From Setaria digitata (lineage: Eukaryota; Nematoda; Chromadorea; Rhabditida; Setariidae): a DNA stretch of 64,000 nucleotides. Under the pieces are notes generated by a model, which worked only from the letters and a program-made list of their open reading frames with translations, did no database searches and was not told the DNA's origin. Shown here piece after piece: positions 12,843 to 27,800 of the stretch. Location of the stretch: contig RCAB01000085.1 of NCBI GenBank assembly GCA_003640385.1, positions 1 to 64,000 on the forward strand, given 5' to 3'. Numbering within the stretch: the stretch's first letter is position 1; each line of letters begins with the position of its first letter. Made by a program: the position numbers and the translations under genes.

Positions 12843-15800
12843 CTAAGGAATAACTTCCATCGTTTCTGGAACCAAAAAAAAAAAGAAAATGATAATCCAA
12901 CTAAATAAACACCAATAATTCAATTCAGATCCTTACTTCAGAACTTTACTGCATAAAGGTACGAATGTTGATGGTTAAGCAGAAATTATATTAACTATAG
13001 CAAGCCAAATCCGGTGTCGTATTAAGTGGAAGTGATTTATGAAATATGAGAATTCAAAGCATTCGTTTAATTCCCTCTTCTCTCAAATATTTTTGTACAC
13101 CTATTTCTGACCTTTCTAAAACATCAGATATGCGCTTAAGAATAAAGTAAGGAAAAATACGTATAAACAAAAATAAAATTTGCAAAGATCGAGTCATAAA
13201 AAAATAAATAACAATAAACTGACTATTTATATGAGATTCAAGTCTTTGCTTCCTCTTTCGTCCAGGTCATTCTTCACATCTTCTAATGTCATTTCTAGAA
13301 AACAGTTGCTTAAATTTAAAAGAACGCATTTATTCAATAACTTTTTAATAACTAGTATTAAGATAACTTTCCAATATCCTACTGGTCTTGGTTTCTAAAG
13401 TTGGTAATTTCCTTTAAATTTTGAAGAAATTTCATCATTGTCAATTTTCAAATCCAAACTTACCACTGCTTTGGACAATTTGTTCCAAAGTATCCATATG
13501 TGCTGGCGTATTTGCTCCTACACCGACATAATGTATGGTTTGGGTTTCACCGGATCTCTCGTCCATGTAAACAATATTAACACCTGGTTGTGCCTCCAGC
13601 GAATTGAAAAAATGCGAATTATTACCAGCAGAAAGCAGACTAATTCCATTTGACGCTATGACCGGTTGCGGCGTAAGAATTTCTACTCCATCCGCTCCTA
13701 CAGTAGTCGTTTCATTGGCCGTAACATTTTCCATTACCTAAAATACAATTCTAAGTTAAACATTGAACAAGAATAAGTGTTATGAAAGAAACGTCAATAC
13801 TTACTTCCAAGATAAATATCTGATGTTAACTGAAATTATGAAACAGGAAAAACACTCAAATTTTAATATAGGAAAAGTTAGACTTTCATCAGTTTTCATT
13901 GCATGCCAAAAAACAAAGCAGCATTTTAACATCAAATCACCTTATCTTTACCAAAACTTATACTAAACCTAATAAATATGAAAGCAGAAGAAAGCAATTT
14001 TATGCCCTCTAGAATTTTTGAACCTTCGTGAGATCTGTAAAATAATTTCTGTTTTAATAACGGAACAAACCTGTGTCATCACGTAAATGACTGGCTTGTT
14101 AGAAGCTTTCGCGAGTCGTAATTCGACTAAATATAATAAATATTCATCGAAAAGCAAGCGGATGAGGTGAAAGGAACCAAAAGATTGAGCGGAGCGAAGT
14201 GTCAGATCTCGTATTATCATAGAGCTGTAAACAAGATAATCTTCCATATAAATCAGGATAAATTGAAATACATAACAAACAAGAATAGATGAATTATTCA
14301 CGTCAGAGTAAATAACCACCTTACCTATAAAAAGACCAGTTCTTCAAGAACTGTTTCGAAACATCTGCCAAAACATTATATGGCTTGTCATGATATTTTG
14401 CTAACACCTGAAATCCAAATTGGAGGCTTAAATCGATGAATACTAGCTATAAATATCCAAAAATTATTTGGAAATTGTTTAAAATCGGAACATTATTTTC
14501 CCTCCAGTGTTAAGTATCACATCGATTACCATTACCCACCTGATCAACGACGGCTTCCATCCACTCAGCCCACTGCTCTAAACTTTTTTGTTTTTGCAAA
14601 TTTTCGCGAAAATCTGACTGCAAATTGGAAACGAGTACTGGATCACAGTCACATATCCAGCTGAAAATTTTCCAAATCAACTTAGCTTCGATCAAAGACT
14701 ACCTAATTTCTGATTAAATTTGATATCATTGCAGTGCATTACACTGTCATCTGTTTCTGTTCTTAGCAATTTCCGTAAATCATCTAAGCGACCCATAAGT
14801 AATGGTTTGTTTCAAAATTAGTACCAACTGAAATAAAACATAAGGTTAAATTTGGGACTAGGAAAAAAATCCAAAAGAAAATGAAAGACAAACCCAGCCT
14901 GGTCTTGAACACTAGCTATATCAACTCGGCTGAAATCTTGAAGCATCTGCTGAATTTGATCCGGTTTTTGTAAGACACCACGTGCAGCAGATGCCAAATG
15001 ATTCAGTGATGTATATCGCCTTAACGTTTGCGCTAATGTACGTACAGCGATAAGTTTCTTTTTCTGAATAACATCTGGTGCTCCTTGCATTGCTTTCTTC
15101 AGTTGAATTTCCAATGATTTCGCAAAATTACGAATTTGTAAAGTTAGTGCTCCTAGAAGCTTCACAGTAATCACAAAACACACCGTGCGTGCAATGTAAA
15201 AATTTGAAAGTATTATTTGCGTATTTTTTCTAAACATATATCCCGATGTTTTGATGTTCAAAGATCCATCAGAAGTTTAAGCGATGTCCTATGTAATAAT
15301 TTTCTTTACCACCGTCGATCAAAAAAAAAAATCATAGAAACAGAAATAATGAAAATCAGTTTAACGAAGACTTTTTTCAAAACTGATTAAGAATATGAAA
15401 ATTTACAACAACCAACCCGACATGTTAGAGCTTAGTACATCAGGAATTAAAACTTCGACAACTACTTGATAAAATGAAAAATCCATATTTTGGACAAATG
15501 CTTGCATCTGAGGTACTGTACACAGGCGAAACAGTTGAATTTGACTGAGCCCTTTCAATGTTTTCCTAAATCAATTTATGTAACGAAGAGTAAGAAGATT
15601 AAATTTGAATAATATTAATCCCAGCTGTTTAGCAAACCATAAATATGGCAGCTTCTCTCAAATCACAAAGGGTTCAGTTGTTCGCAGATCTGGAATATGA
15701 ACCTTAACTATGCCTTAGAGAAAATTTCAAACTTACTCATTACTGGTACAGTCTTCATCTTCCATATCTTCCTGATCATTTTCTGGTTGCCAAAAAGTTA

Positions 15801-18800
15801 CCCAACATTCTTCCACCATATCAAAATGTAGCTGTTTTACACATTCTAAAATTTCCTGAAAATTTTCAGAGCACAATTACAAATATCTCTTCATCCAGCC
15901 AATTTGTTTCTCATTCTTACTCATCTTGAGCTTATTGTATCTTTACCACTGATGACTCTATTCAATACCACAATTTGTCTCTCATAACGACAAAAAAAAT
16001 TACACATTAGCACGTACTGAAATATCGAGTTCAATAACTTAAAGTAAACAGTTAAAAAAAAAAAAAAATTAAAAAAGTGGAGACTAAAAAAGGTACTCTC
16101 AGATTAAACTTATTCACTTTATCAGAAAATAATACTGATGAACTCTTCGTTAACTTACAGCGCAGTTTGTCGTGTAACTTTCGATAAAACGCACTGCATG
16201 CTGTAAAGTTAAACCGAGCGGCTGTAAGTAATGTTCCAGACCCTCCATATCGGGTATCCCGATCTGCGGTACCTCGCCATCACCGAGTACTTCTCTATCC
16301 ATGTCTTGAAGAAAAAACTCCGCGAAATTTTTATTAAATTCCACAAGCAAAAGGCATCATTTCAAATAAGTAATAATAACAAGCTTAAGAAGAAAAATGA
16401 GGAAGTTTCAGTTTCTGAAGTCCTCTAACTAGTCTACCATAGGATAGTTTTGAAGCAAAAGAGAACATGAAGAAACCTGTGCAGTTATCTCCACCTACTG
16501 AAGAATTAGGATTCTGATTTCGGTATGTATTAAAGCTGCTATGATTCGATGATGTGCTGTGTTCATAGTTGGAAGATGGACTCCTGGAAATTACAGAATT
16601 TTTCGAAATCAGATTGGTAATAAGCGGAAAAATTCCGTTTCTCTTTCGCACCTCTCTTAGAATACCAACTTCACTCAGCACATCTCTTTTAAAAACACTA
16701 AAAACCAGAGATCAAAAGCTGATCTTACGATCTAGAATTAGTCGACTGGCTAAGCACCGTGTCCGTTTCCATGCTGGGATTGTTCCGCCGAGAAATTATT
16801 GAACTGGACCCCAAATTGGAACGTCGAGATGCGCTAAAAAATATGAAAATATGGTGAGGAAAGAGACAGTCAACACAAAATATTTATTTAGAGAAAAAAA
16901 TTTCCTTACGACTTCGCAATTTGTGAAACTGATTCTCTTTTTTTTCTTCCTTGTTTTCCTATTACATCTATTCCTATCAAGAGATTTCAACACAGTTTGA
17001 CGCAACTTCGAAAAAGAATAGTTTTAGGAAACGAGCTCCTATTATTATAATAAACTAAGCCAAATCCATATTTCCATCCTTTCATCCTATTCCTTAACAG
17101 ATAATTCATCTCTATCGCTATGACATAAAAATCAGTTTAAAGCAGAACATGGTTGAAATCCCTCTTCTAAAAGGCTATTTTCTCGCATGTATAGTAATAT
17201 GCATTTTAATAAGACAAAAAATTAAAGCTGCATGTGGTAGCTTCAGCTTCCTTAAGAAATTAAAATTCTTCCCTGCTTTTTTTTCACAATAATCTCTGAA
17301 GAAATATTTTTCTTTAATTTGTCACACCTTCTTGGTGGTAATTGATTTACAGAATGAGCTGAAGACATCACTGGTGTACGACTGTAATCTTCACCCAACG
17401 CCATCACAGCACCAGTACCTCGATTGAGCGGAGAGTCGGGTTTAATCCGAATCCCGTAATAATGATACTTGGAGTTACCTCGAGTACCAAGCCGACGTGT
17501 GCGTAAGCCGTGAAATACTGATCGGATAAGCTTGCCGAACGAAGCTGCATTTACCGGTTCGAGTTTATTTTCATTGCAGTGCCTAAAGTAATTTTAGATT
17601 CCCTGTCACATACTAGGGCAAATAACTGCAATTCGTTATCTTGAAACTCACATTCACTTAATCCTAGTATTATATAACACTACTACATTATCACTTATTA
17701 CAGTAATATCGCATGACAAGTAAGCAGGGCAGTGGAGTAATTCATTGTGCAAAAAGAGTTTAATTCCTTTCTCCCGCAAAAAAAAATTTAACTTATTTTG
17801 AGTTACTGGAATCCTGTCTTTCTGAAATTTGCCCAACCACCTAACATCGATTTTTTCCTGAAGCAAATATGCTAATCAGGTCTGCTTCTCAAATTTTATC
17901 ACAATTTCAAGCAAATCCTACAACTTGATATGGTACAAGAAGTCAAGTTAATAAGAATACATCATATATTGCAACATAACTTACATTATGTGTTGCAGAA
18001 CTTTTTGCATTAACAGGGACTAAGAAATGCAAAACTAGGGCAAGCATACCGTAAACTACTCAGCAATATATTTCACATCGTACATTACTTACACGAAGTC
18101 ACTTACTTGATATAATGACTGTAAAGAGTACAACGTGGAAGAGAAGTGCCATCAGCAGGCTCGTAATTATTAATTAACCACTGGATCTGCAAGGAAAAAA
18201 CCATGTAGAATGAATTGTAAGTAGAAATTTAGACATCACGTATTTAACTTGATAACATTAGCTAGATAGGAAGTGGCATATTAATTATATTCGGAGAAGA
18301 ATAGTGTGTTTGCTTTCCAACTGAATGAATGAAAACAAAACCACCTTAAACTTTATCAGTAAAGCTAATAAAATTTGTCTTAATCAAACTTCTAATCCAA
18401 TATATCTGAATCTGAAGAACCAAGTCAAATATCTTAGTGTCTAAATTTCTATCTCATTCAACCAATATTTTTTGGCCTCAATGACCTCTCGTCATATTAC
18501 CATCAGATCATTTAAATATTTTGGGTCAGTTAGTTCGTGTTGAGTTAACGTAACTCAGATGAAAATTGACCTCGTGCAAACTTTTCCTTGACCCCAATTA
18601 TCGCCAGTCTCAAGTATCAATTGTTTATTTCATTCCGTCCAATAGTTTGAGATTCTGCTCGCTCTGCTCCCATCTTAGCCACGCCCCGTATCCGTCTTAC
18701 TATTGGTTTTTGCCAAAGTCAGTCAATCATTTGAAAGGTGCAGTTGAAGGTACGGTAGCTCCCACAACATGTCATGTTCCTCTCTTTGCATGCGTACCTC

Positions 18801-21800
18801 CAATTAATGCTTACTTTAGTAACACTCTCTTCTAGCCATCATCTCTGTTGCAATCTCACCTGTCCGCAATCATCATAATATTGCATGTCACAGAGTCATT
18901 AACGTAATTGCTACTCTCCTCGGCTAAATCATTGCTTTATTTTCTCCATTAATCACCACGATGGTTTTACTCGTTACCCTCATAAGCTAGAATTTTCTTT
19001 ACAGAATGAAAAACTATTCATTATTGTATATATAATACGATCGATTCTTCATATAATTCTTGCTCATTATGGGTATTATTGTAAATTTATGAATGGCACC
19101 ATTACGGGAAGGATTAGCCCACAGTCGAAACAGAATCAAATCAGCATCTATATGTTGAACCAGGGTGATCTTTCCGAAGAACTAACTTGGAATGAAAATA
19201 AAAAAATAAATTGCGGTTCGACTCTTTGCTTCAATGGCTCTTTCTTCTTTATCTTAATTTTCTTGGAATGATCCTAAAACTCTTTGCAATTTTACTGAAT
19301 GATCTGTAGCCTACGGAAGAATATGAGGATAATCAAAAGTTATAAAGCGGTTAATTTCTTGGGAGAAAGATGTCAACGATAGAAAAAAGTGACAATAAAA
19401 GATAAAAAAACAGAACAGAAGATGTGCTATTTATTAATGATTAATATAAAGTATTAAGTATTAACAGAAAATTTAACATAAAAAGTATTTGATGAATTTT
19501 CCAAACAGTTTCCTTAATGATGGGTTTTTCATAATGTTTTGGTGAAGCTAAGGATGGTTTCTAAAATAGCATTAAATCATACGTGGACAAACAGCAATCA
19601 ATTTTGCGATTGGAATAATTAATTACTTTGATTTATTCACCGCCCGGAAAATTTACTTTTATATTAACCAAATTTCAACCGAAACTTACAGTGGCAGGCG
19701 AAGCACGTGTTGTATGTCCCAACTGAGCTCCAACATCCTCTTCTACAGATCCTGGTGAACCTTGCTGCTGAATAACATATGTTTGTGTTGGCGAATGTAT
19801 CGGTTGGTACTAAAAAAGAAAAATAATGGTAAAACAAGGAAACTTTAGCAGTCCTCAATCTGACATCTCTCGAATGGAGTGGCTTATCGTACGGACAAAA
19901 TAAAAGGAAGGTCGATTTTTTGTTCACGAAAGTTATCATCATCAGCCTTTGCTTAACCTAATCAAAAATAACTCAATTTAGTCTTCACCTGCTAACTACG
20001 ACACTCCTATAAGAATAGTATTTTCGGTAAAATGCTCATCATAAACATAAACGTAGGTCAATTTCATTTCGTGAATAATTTCGCTTATTTTGGCCGGCAA
20101 TTTATGGCATCATCAGATGTTTGCTATAAATCAATAAACCATATAGCAGATGGCGGATACACACGGTGAAAGTAATGAATCAAATTAAAATAAGAATAGG
20201 TTTGGCAGTGTTACCTTACCTACCTTACATATAACGATGAGAGAAATAAAACAATAATACAAACCTGATAATAAGGCGGATATTCGGCGGTATACACATA
20301 AGTGGCATTCCTGCAAGATACCATTTCTTTGGGTTAAATAAAACAATTTAGAAATATTGGGACAGAAAAATATACCAGATAATATGAATTCAAGCAATGA
20401 GTTATGAGTGGGAATGATGGTGTAGCAGCAACCGATTGACAAAATTATATGGCGGACAATGTCGGAAGAAGTCGAGAGTGAAAGCAAGAACAGATATTTA
20501 ACAAACTGTAAGACTTCCTTATTCTCAAAGCTTTCTATAATACATTTCTCAAGCTATGTTATATTATAGCTTCTGAAGTCTACCCTCTCGTCTACTCCAA
20601 TTATATTACTACCCCTCAACTGGGATTTGATACATGTATAAGAAATTCTCTATCCTATGCAGAGACTATGCTTCAAGTGCCTTATCAATTTACACCACTA
20701 CTCCCTGTCCTATGAATACTTCCGGAAGTAGTACATTACATCCGGAATTGATCCTTTATCCCTATCTCTCCTGCACATAGCAACAAAGAAGTGTGTGCGA
20801 TGAGTACGATATATGAACACGAAAATCATAGCACCGATTTTTGGAAAAAATGCACCTAAAAAAATTACGTCATGTGAATTACTTGCCTAGAACAGATCAT
20901 ATTATATAAACTACTCATCTTAAAATAGTACTCAAGATATAAGGTAAAAATCAGTGAATAATACATAATATTAGAGAGACAAAACATGCAGTTTCAGTTT
21001 ATGCATGCTTATCCTTCCTTTCTTCATCCTCACACACTATTCCTCAATTTTTCTTGAAGTGGAGTAAACGTAAACTATACATGATTTTAATATTTTAATC
21101 AGTTAAGTTTTCTTTTTTATTCAGTAAACTAATTTTAAATAATAAGAAAAAGTAATCATTAAATGTAACGTGATTTTTTTTACGATGTAATGGGGTATCA
21201 CGTCATAGGTAATAACTTGATGGGATTAAATTTTGGAAATACCTTGGCTATAAATGAAATTTAAATGAAGAGAGCAGAAATTCAAAAAATCGAAAGTAAT
21301 ATAACTATAATATAAAATTGCTCGGGAAGAACCCTTCCTTCACTCTCATTGGTAAATCCAAAAGCAACAACTCAAATAAGCTCTCTTCAGTCTTTTCAAG
21401 CCTTCCTGCGTCAAAATTGAGTAAGAAAAAGCAAATCAAAAGCACAGTAAAATGGAGCTACAAAGAACAGCTCCAAAAAAGGATCATCATAAAATGTCAT
21501 TATTGCACTTTTGGTCTCTGTGGAAATGTCTGCAGATTTAAGCTTCTTGTCTAAAAAATCAAAACCTTTTAGCTATTTAATTTGAACTTAACAAAACGAG
21601 GAACTGAAAATAAAATACCTGCCCAAATTCCGAAGTGGACTTCTTTTCGTCATCGCCTTTCTAGTCAATATTTTGGGATGTAGAAAGGGTCCCTTTGAAT
21701 GAAGCATGCAGGTGAACTACGTTGGCCTCCGAAAGGCAAAATACACAAAGAAGGTAGAAGCGCTTTCAGGTGAAGCACATTATAATCATCATAATGATGA

Positions 21801-24800
21801 CTAGCTCACTGCACGGCTAATCATTCACTCACACCTGCTCTAATAGCATTCCCAACTACGAATATTCCTTTCAAATTCCGTCTATTTCCTCACATTACCG
21901 CCAATCCCAGTAGCAGATCCTATTAATTTTACACAGCGTATGGGAAATTAGCCTTTCCTTTCAAATATGAAAAGAAAAAAAGAATTCAAATACAAGAACT
22001 TTGAAGAAAGAAAACTTACCTAAAAATGATAGTTCAATAGGAAAAGCAGTAAGTTTAGGGATGAAATATTTTTCCAACAATTAATAAAAAAACATGCCAG
22101 TCAAATTCTCACCTTTTGGCATGTGAATTATTCCTGACTAGTTGACTATCTGTTTCCAAGAAACATTTTTCGCTTACTTATATAAGGCTATAGAGCTACG
22201 AAGAAGGCTTATCTTTTCTTTTTTTCCCTCCCTCTCTCTCAGTATCTTCAAATGGAAATTGACGTTAAGAATATATTATCACAGTATTTCATACTTACCT
22301 ATTATTTCATTCACAAACTTATAAATTTAACTGTCCCTCTTCAAAAATGTATTTTTTTAACTTCCTTATTTCCACGACAATGTAATTATTGCAACATTAA
22401 TGTGCGTAATAAATTTCTTGGAAAGACCAAGCTGAAGGAAAGGGAGAAAAAGTGAAGCATGAAACGTCTCGAGATAAGTTCTATTTAAAAATGTGAACCA
22501 AGAAAAAGGAATAACTGATGGCGAAATATACTGCAAGAAATCTAATGGTGCTCATGACGTGAAAATATCTTAGTGATTAAATGTTTGGTTACCAAGGTAT
22601 CATATACATACAAAATACCTGACAACAGTAGTTATGGGGATAAGATACGAGGGAATGAGAGGAAAGAAGGCAGCGGAGGAGATGAAGGTTGAATTCACGC
22701 AGATTTTACAAGATAAAATAAGCATGCAACAACTTCCCAACTAATCCTTCATTTTAGTGATAGATACAAGTAATGCACAGCAACCGATGACAACCACAAC
22801 GATAAATGGTCGTCGCCTAGACGACCCATCATGGAAACCAAAAAGACATAATATGTAACTAGCTCCAAAAATTTGAAAAAAAAAAAAAAACTATGTGGAA
22901 TTACTGTCCTCTCCTTATTTCCTCTTATCTCATTGGTGTTCTCCCTCAGATAAAACTAGATTCAGCATATCGCTCCTCTTCATTCTTCTTAGAATCATTT
23001 GCATTTTATTGAAGTACGTTTGCGAAATGAAGACACTAACTAACAATTCTTACCAATTTTTCAGAACTAAAATCATTGATTCCTATCGATGGAATAGAAC
23101 CAGTTTACCCCCTAGAACAAATCTTCATACATTCTGCAGGCGATTTTTAAAACCCCTGAAAATTGCCTTCCATAAGTTTGTTGGATAGAAAGTTATATCT
23201 GATGAATATGTAATTAGTTCTCAGCAAAGATCTTAACTTATTTTTGTTTCGTTTCCTTTTGTCTTTTGTTTTTTTTTTTTTGCTGGCAGTTACACAGCAT
23301 ATGTTTCATATTAAAGCAAATTATTTTAACCAATTCCACCTAAATGCTTTCTCATTCCCTAACATTAATAGAACTATCTCTGTTCAAACTACTCCTCAAT
23401 CACTGAAAACCCAAGGACATAACTTACAACTGTTTTGCTATATACGGACTAACTTTAGTAAAATCGGGAATTTTTTTCTGTAGAGAACGGAAATTAGGAG
23501 GCAACCAATCGAAAGCAACAAGAAAAGTAAATCCTGAGAGAGAAATATTCTTACGGTTGCTTAGCCACCTCTAATTTTAACCACATACCATACTGCTATT
23601 GCTACTCCTATTGCTGCTTCCTTGGTTACCGAAAATTTCCACCAAAAGCTTCAAAGGCTTCTTTTTAAGGCTCGACATATTGGACGACAGATAAATATGA
23701 ACATAGATCGAGATCCGTAAATCATTGATAATGATCAAAAAAAGACCGCTAAGGAGGAGATGGCAGAGAAGAGCCTTTATTTATCATCCATAACACTCCG
23801 AAGTGTGGAAATTTCTGGAGAGGATAGCAAAAAGAAGAGAAAGCCGTTCCGATTACTTCCTGAACATCTTCCTCCTCATCTCCATCGGTTTTCACGTTTC
23901 TTCAGGGAATGGAATTGTCACTGTTGTGAAAAGAATTCCATCGACATCACCATCAATAGCATTACAGGATGCATGCTTCACTAGCCTCCCACACTCCGTT
24001 GCCTTAGCTTCAGTCGTCATCTCGGTTTCTAGGTGGCTACACACATTCCAGTTGCTAAACAACAATCATCACAACCAACCAACCATCTTAACCGATCAGC
24101 TAAACCTTGGCCTTGGTACGCCACTTCTGTCAATGTCACTCACTACTCACAACGCTTCCATCGTCTGTCAGGTTTATCGCGATCAACATTTTAACATTTC
24201 TTCATATTACTTATTGGCGCTATCTGCTTACATCTATAAATTCCTAAAAGACAACAACTCTATCAGTATTTCTCTCCTGTCCCTATTCAATTCTTTGTTG
24301 AAAAAGTACGAGATGATTTATCAACTCTGCGTTTAAAGATTAAATTCGACAAACTGATCTTCAGTTCACTTCTCCCGGAACAGATGACATAAGCTAACTA
24401 CTAGTACGATCATCTAATATCTAACTCTTTCGATATGAGTGATCGATTATTCTAACATCAAAGTAAAGGTTTTGGAATATTTAAAACATGTTAACCATGC
24501 CTCATCATAATTTTTAACCATTCCAATTTCTAAACCATACTCGTAACACATTAATATAAGGGAACATTCCGGTAGTAAGAGAAATGTTTAGTTCTGCTAA
24601 AAAACACCAAACGTCTTCGATTAATGATAATTTTGCAGGAAAAATCACATCAACCAAGAAGACATGTTCGTCCGATCAAAGCTTGAAAGCTCAATTCTTA
24701 CTACTTCAGAATGGTATGTTAGATTTCCAACATCCTGCTTAGTTCTTTCATCTGAATTAATTATTTGCATAAAAGAAATTCAAAACCTTTTCCCTATCCT

Positions 24801-27800
24801 CACTCCAAACATAATACCAAGTTCTACAATTTATATAGCTTACTTGAAAATCTCTTTTTCTCGTTGCTTATCTCATTTTTCACTCCTGCATTCCAGCACC
24901 AAATTACAGTACTTCCTGTATGAAATTTATTCATTAAACAGTTATCTATCACACCCAGCCCCGTTTAAATTAAAAATTTGCAATGAAATTTCTTAGAGCT
25001 TCTGGAATTATATTTCGAAATCAAGTGTCTGAATGCGAATAAATAAGTGTAGGAAAGACATCAGTTATGGGCTGTGTTAGTGGACAGAAAAATGTTGTTA
25101 CAAACCTTACTGATGAAAAGAAATTATTGACCGGTTTCTTAATAGTGCCTTAGGATAGGAGATATCGATTGGCTTTCTAAGCTTTGTTATACAGTAGGCT
25201 ATGTAAAGATATAGAAGAGGCAAGAACCAATGCATAATTTAAATATGTTAGGTATTGCAAAGGGTGAGACGAAATTTCAGGCTTTAAATCGTGACTTTAA
25301 AGCTTGGATTAAACATACAACTAGGCTGAACAAAACTGTCCAACCTAACTTTTTACTCTTCAGTTGCTACTACAAAAACTCTTCCTTTCCGTTGGTCTCA
25401 GTAAAAAGTGATTATTAATTAAAGCAGTACACGGTGCAACACAACCACAATACGTAACGTGCTCCGGTGTATTGATACTGTAATAACTTAGATACGTTGA
25501 TGTCACTTGTCCTATTGGATAGGCATCCATCAAGCCTAGTTGCTGTGACTCGTCACTACCACTGATATCACTTGACCGAACTACCACCGTTTCTCCGGTA
25601 CCCTCTGCTTCACTTGTCAAAAAGCCAACTTCCGTTGCTGCAGCTACAGTAGTTGCTTTAAGTGTGACTGTTGTTGTTGCTGTTGTTGCCGGTATAGTTA
25701 AGCTGTTACTGTTAGTGACATACGTTACTTCATCATCCAACGACTGATGATGACTGGTTCTGGTTCCTGATTGACCAAGAGTATCAATGTTGCTATTGCC
25801 GCTTGTACCACTGCTTACTGTGTCGTTCGATGCCGAACCTGTAGCTCCAGTTAATGGTGATGGTGCTGCTCGAAAATCCGATACTGAAATAATTTCAATT
25901 AGGAATTTCTAATAAGGCAATGTTCACTCCTACTCTTCCAACCTATAACCAGTAATGTAGCAGTCACTAGTACATTAGATGAAGTACATTCGGCGCAGCT
26001 ACAATTAATTAAAGCTTCTGTGAAATGTCCCGTAAGCAGGAAAGCAACATGCTATGCCGTCATTTGCTGTCACATTCCACTTCATTTACTTTACAAACTC
26101 TGCAATTCCCAAACGAATCTCTTCCTTCACACTTAATTTTCTAGTAGAAAGTAAATTAAAGATGAAGTTCATTCAACGGATATTTCAGCAATAAAATAAC
26201 CATTCACAAACACTTCTCATTCAAAGGCAGACAAATCAAAATAAAGATAGTGAAATAATTACTTTCCATTGCATATACTAAGTAATTGAAATACAGAAAA
26301 CTAGTCACTAATGAACTTCTCTTTATGTCAATATTGAAAAAAGAAAATGGAGTATCTATTTAACCGAACTGTCGATGATATCATTAATCAACAAGATTTT
26401 TTTTCTACCTAAGACTCTAAGTCAGCTAGACTCTCCTCTACTCACTTTCTAAGTTATTAGAGTTCCTTTCATATCGCGGCAAAGCTGATTCAGCCCATTC
26501 TTGCTGATCTCTTTTTTCCTATCGTTGAGAAACTTCCTTCACATCTATCTGTTCCATACTTTTTCAGTTTCCTCAGCTGTAAACTCACCAAGTGAAAAAA
26601 CAATCATTCCGAACATTTCTTCCATAGTGTGTTGGGAGTAAGCTCGCTATTAATTTATGACTTTATGGATTTTCACTCTTTATAGAAGTTCAAACTTCAG
26701 AAGAAAAAGTAAAAGAAAAAACATGATTGTCTAAAGTAGTTTATCCTATTCAGACAGGTATTTTAGAATGCAACTAAAAAAGTCGAAGAAAATTGAGTAT
26801 GAATATCAAGAAACTGTAAAATACATAAAGACGAAAAGGCAAACCGAAAGGTAGACAAAATGGACGTGTGAAATATTTGGAATTAAGAGCTACTGACACA
26901 AATACGGGTTCATCTCCGAAAAGCACGAGAAATAAGTAAGAAAATACCGTAAGAATGTTCACTGTGAGAGAATGTAAATGAGTTCTGGAAACTGGAGATG
27001 ATTACCACCTATCTGGATGGGCAGGGAAAATGTAAACTTCCTCTCTCCCTCTCTCTTCTCTCTTTCATAAAGAAAGGTTAACTAGCTATCACTCACCATA
27101 TTTATATCTCCTTCACTCACAAGCAAATTTATCGTGTAAACAAGTCAATAGGAGAGAATGAATCAGTAAGACATAGTAAGCTGCAATATAACAGCATATT
27201 AATTGTCACTCGATCACAGTTAACTCCTGATCATAGTCCACTGCAGTAAGAGATAAGTCACGGGAATCAAAACTGTAAAGAATTAAAAACAACATTAATT
27301 GAGCGAAACAAAATAAAACTGATCAAATGATTATGGATAACACACTGAGACGAGACTGGTCGAATGAGTATGACAACAAACAGATTAAACTGATCGGATG
27401 ATTGTGGATAACAAACAGACTGAACTGATCAAATGGTTATGGATAAAATCGCTTAAAATAAATGAAGAGGTGTTTAACTTTAATAAAAGGAAATGAAATA
27501 AGTTCTTTTTTAATCGGATGGTAAATCTTACTGATATCAGCAACAATGTCATTTGCATGCATTAGGATCATCATGTTTAGTAAAGATGTAGTAGGCAAGA
27601 CAGGTAAAACATATGAATAAAATAGAAGACAACAGTGCTTTCGTGAAAAGAAAGATTACAATTACAAGGTGAAAATTAGCAATAATCTTCAAGATATTTC
27701 ACCACACTACCAGAACAGCATCGAGGAAAAATTGTTTTTTAAAAATTCGAATATTTTGAAAATAATTTGGAGCAAAAATTGACAATTCAGCTATTTTGTA

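Noticed and set aside
13438..13653. Plus-strand frame opposite the RFX exon at 13464-13737
   Set aside because: Antisense shadow of a well-supported exon.
22829..22847. Short GC-rich palindrome GGTCGTCGCCTAGACGACC
   Set aside because: Seven-base stem only; too short to call a terminator, operator or RNA in this context.
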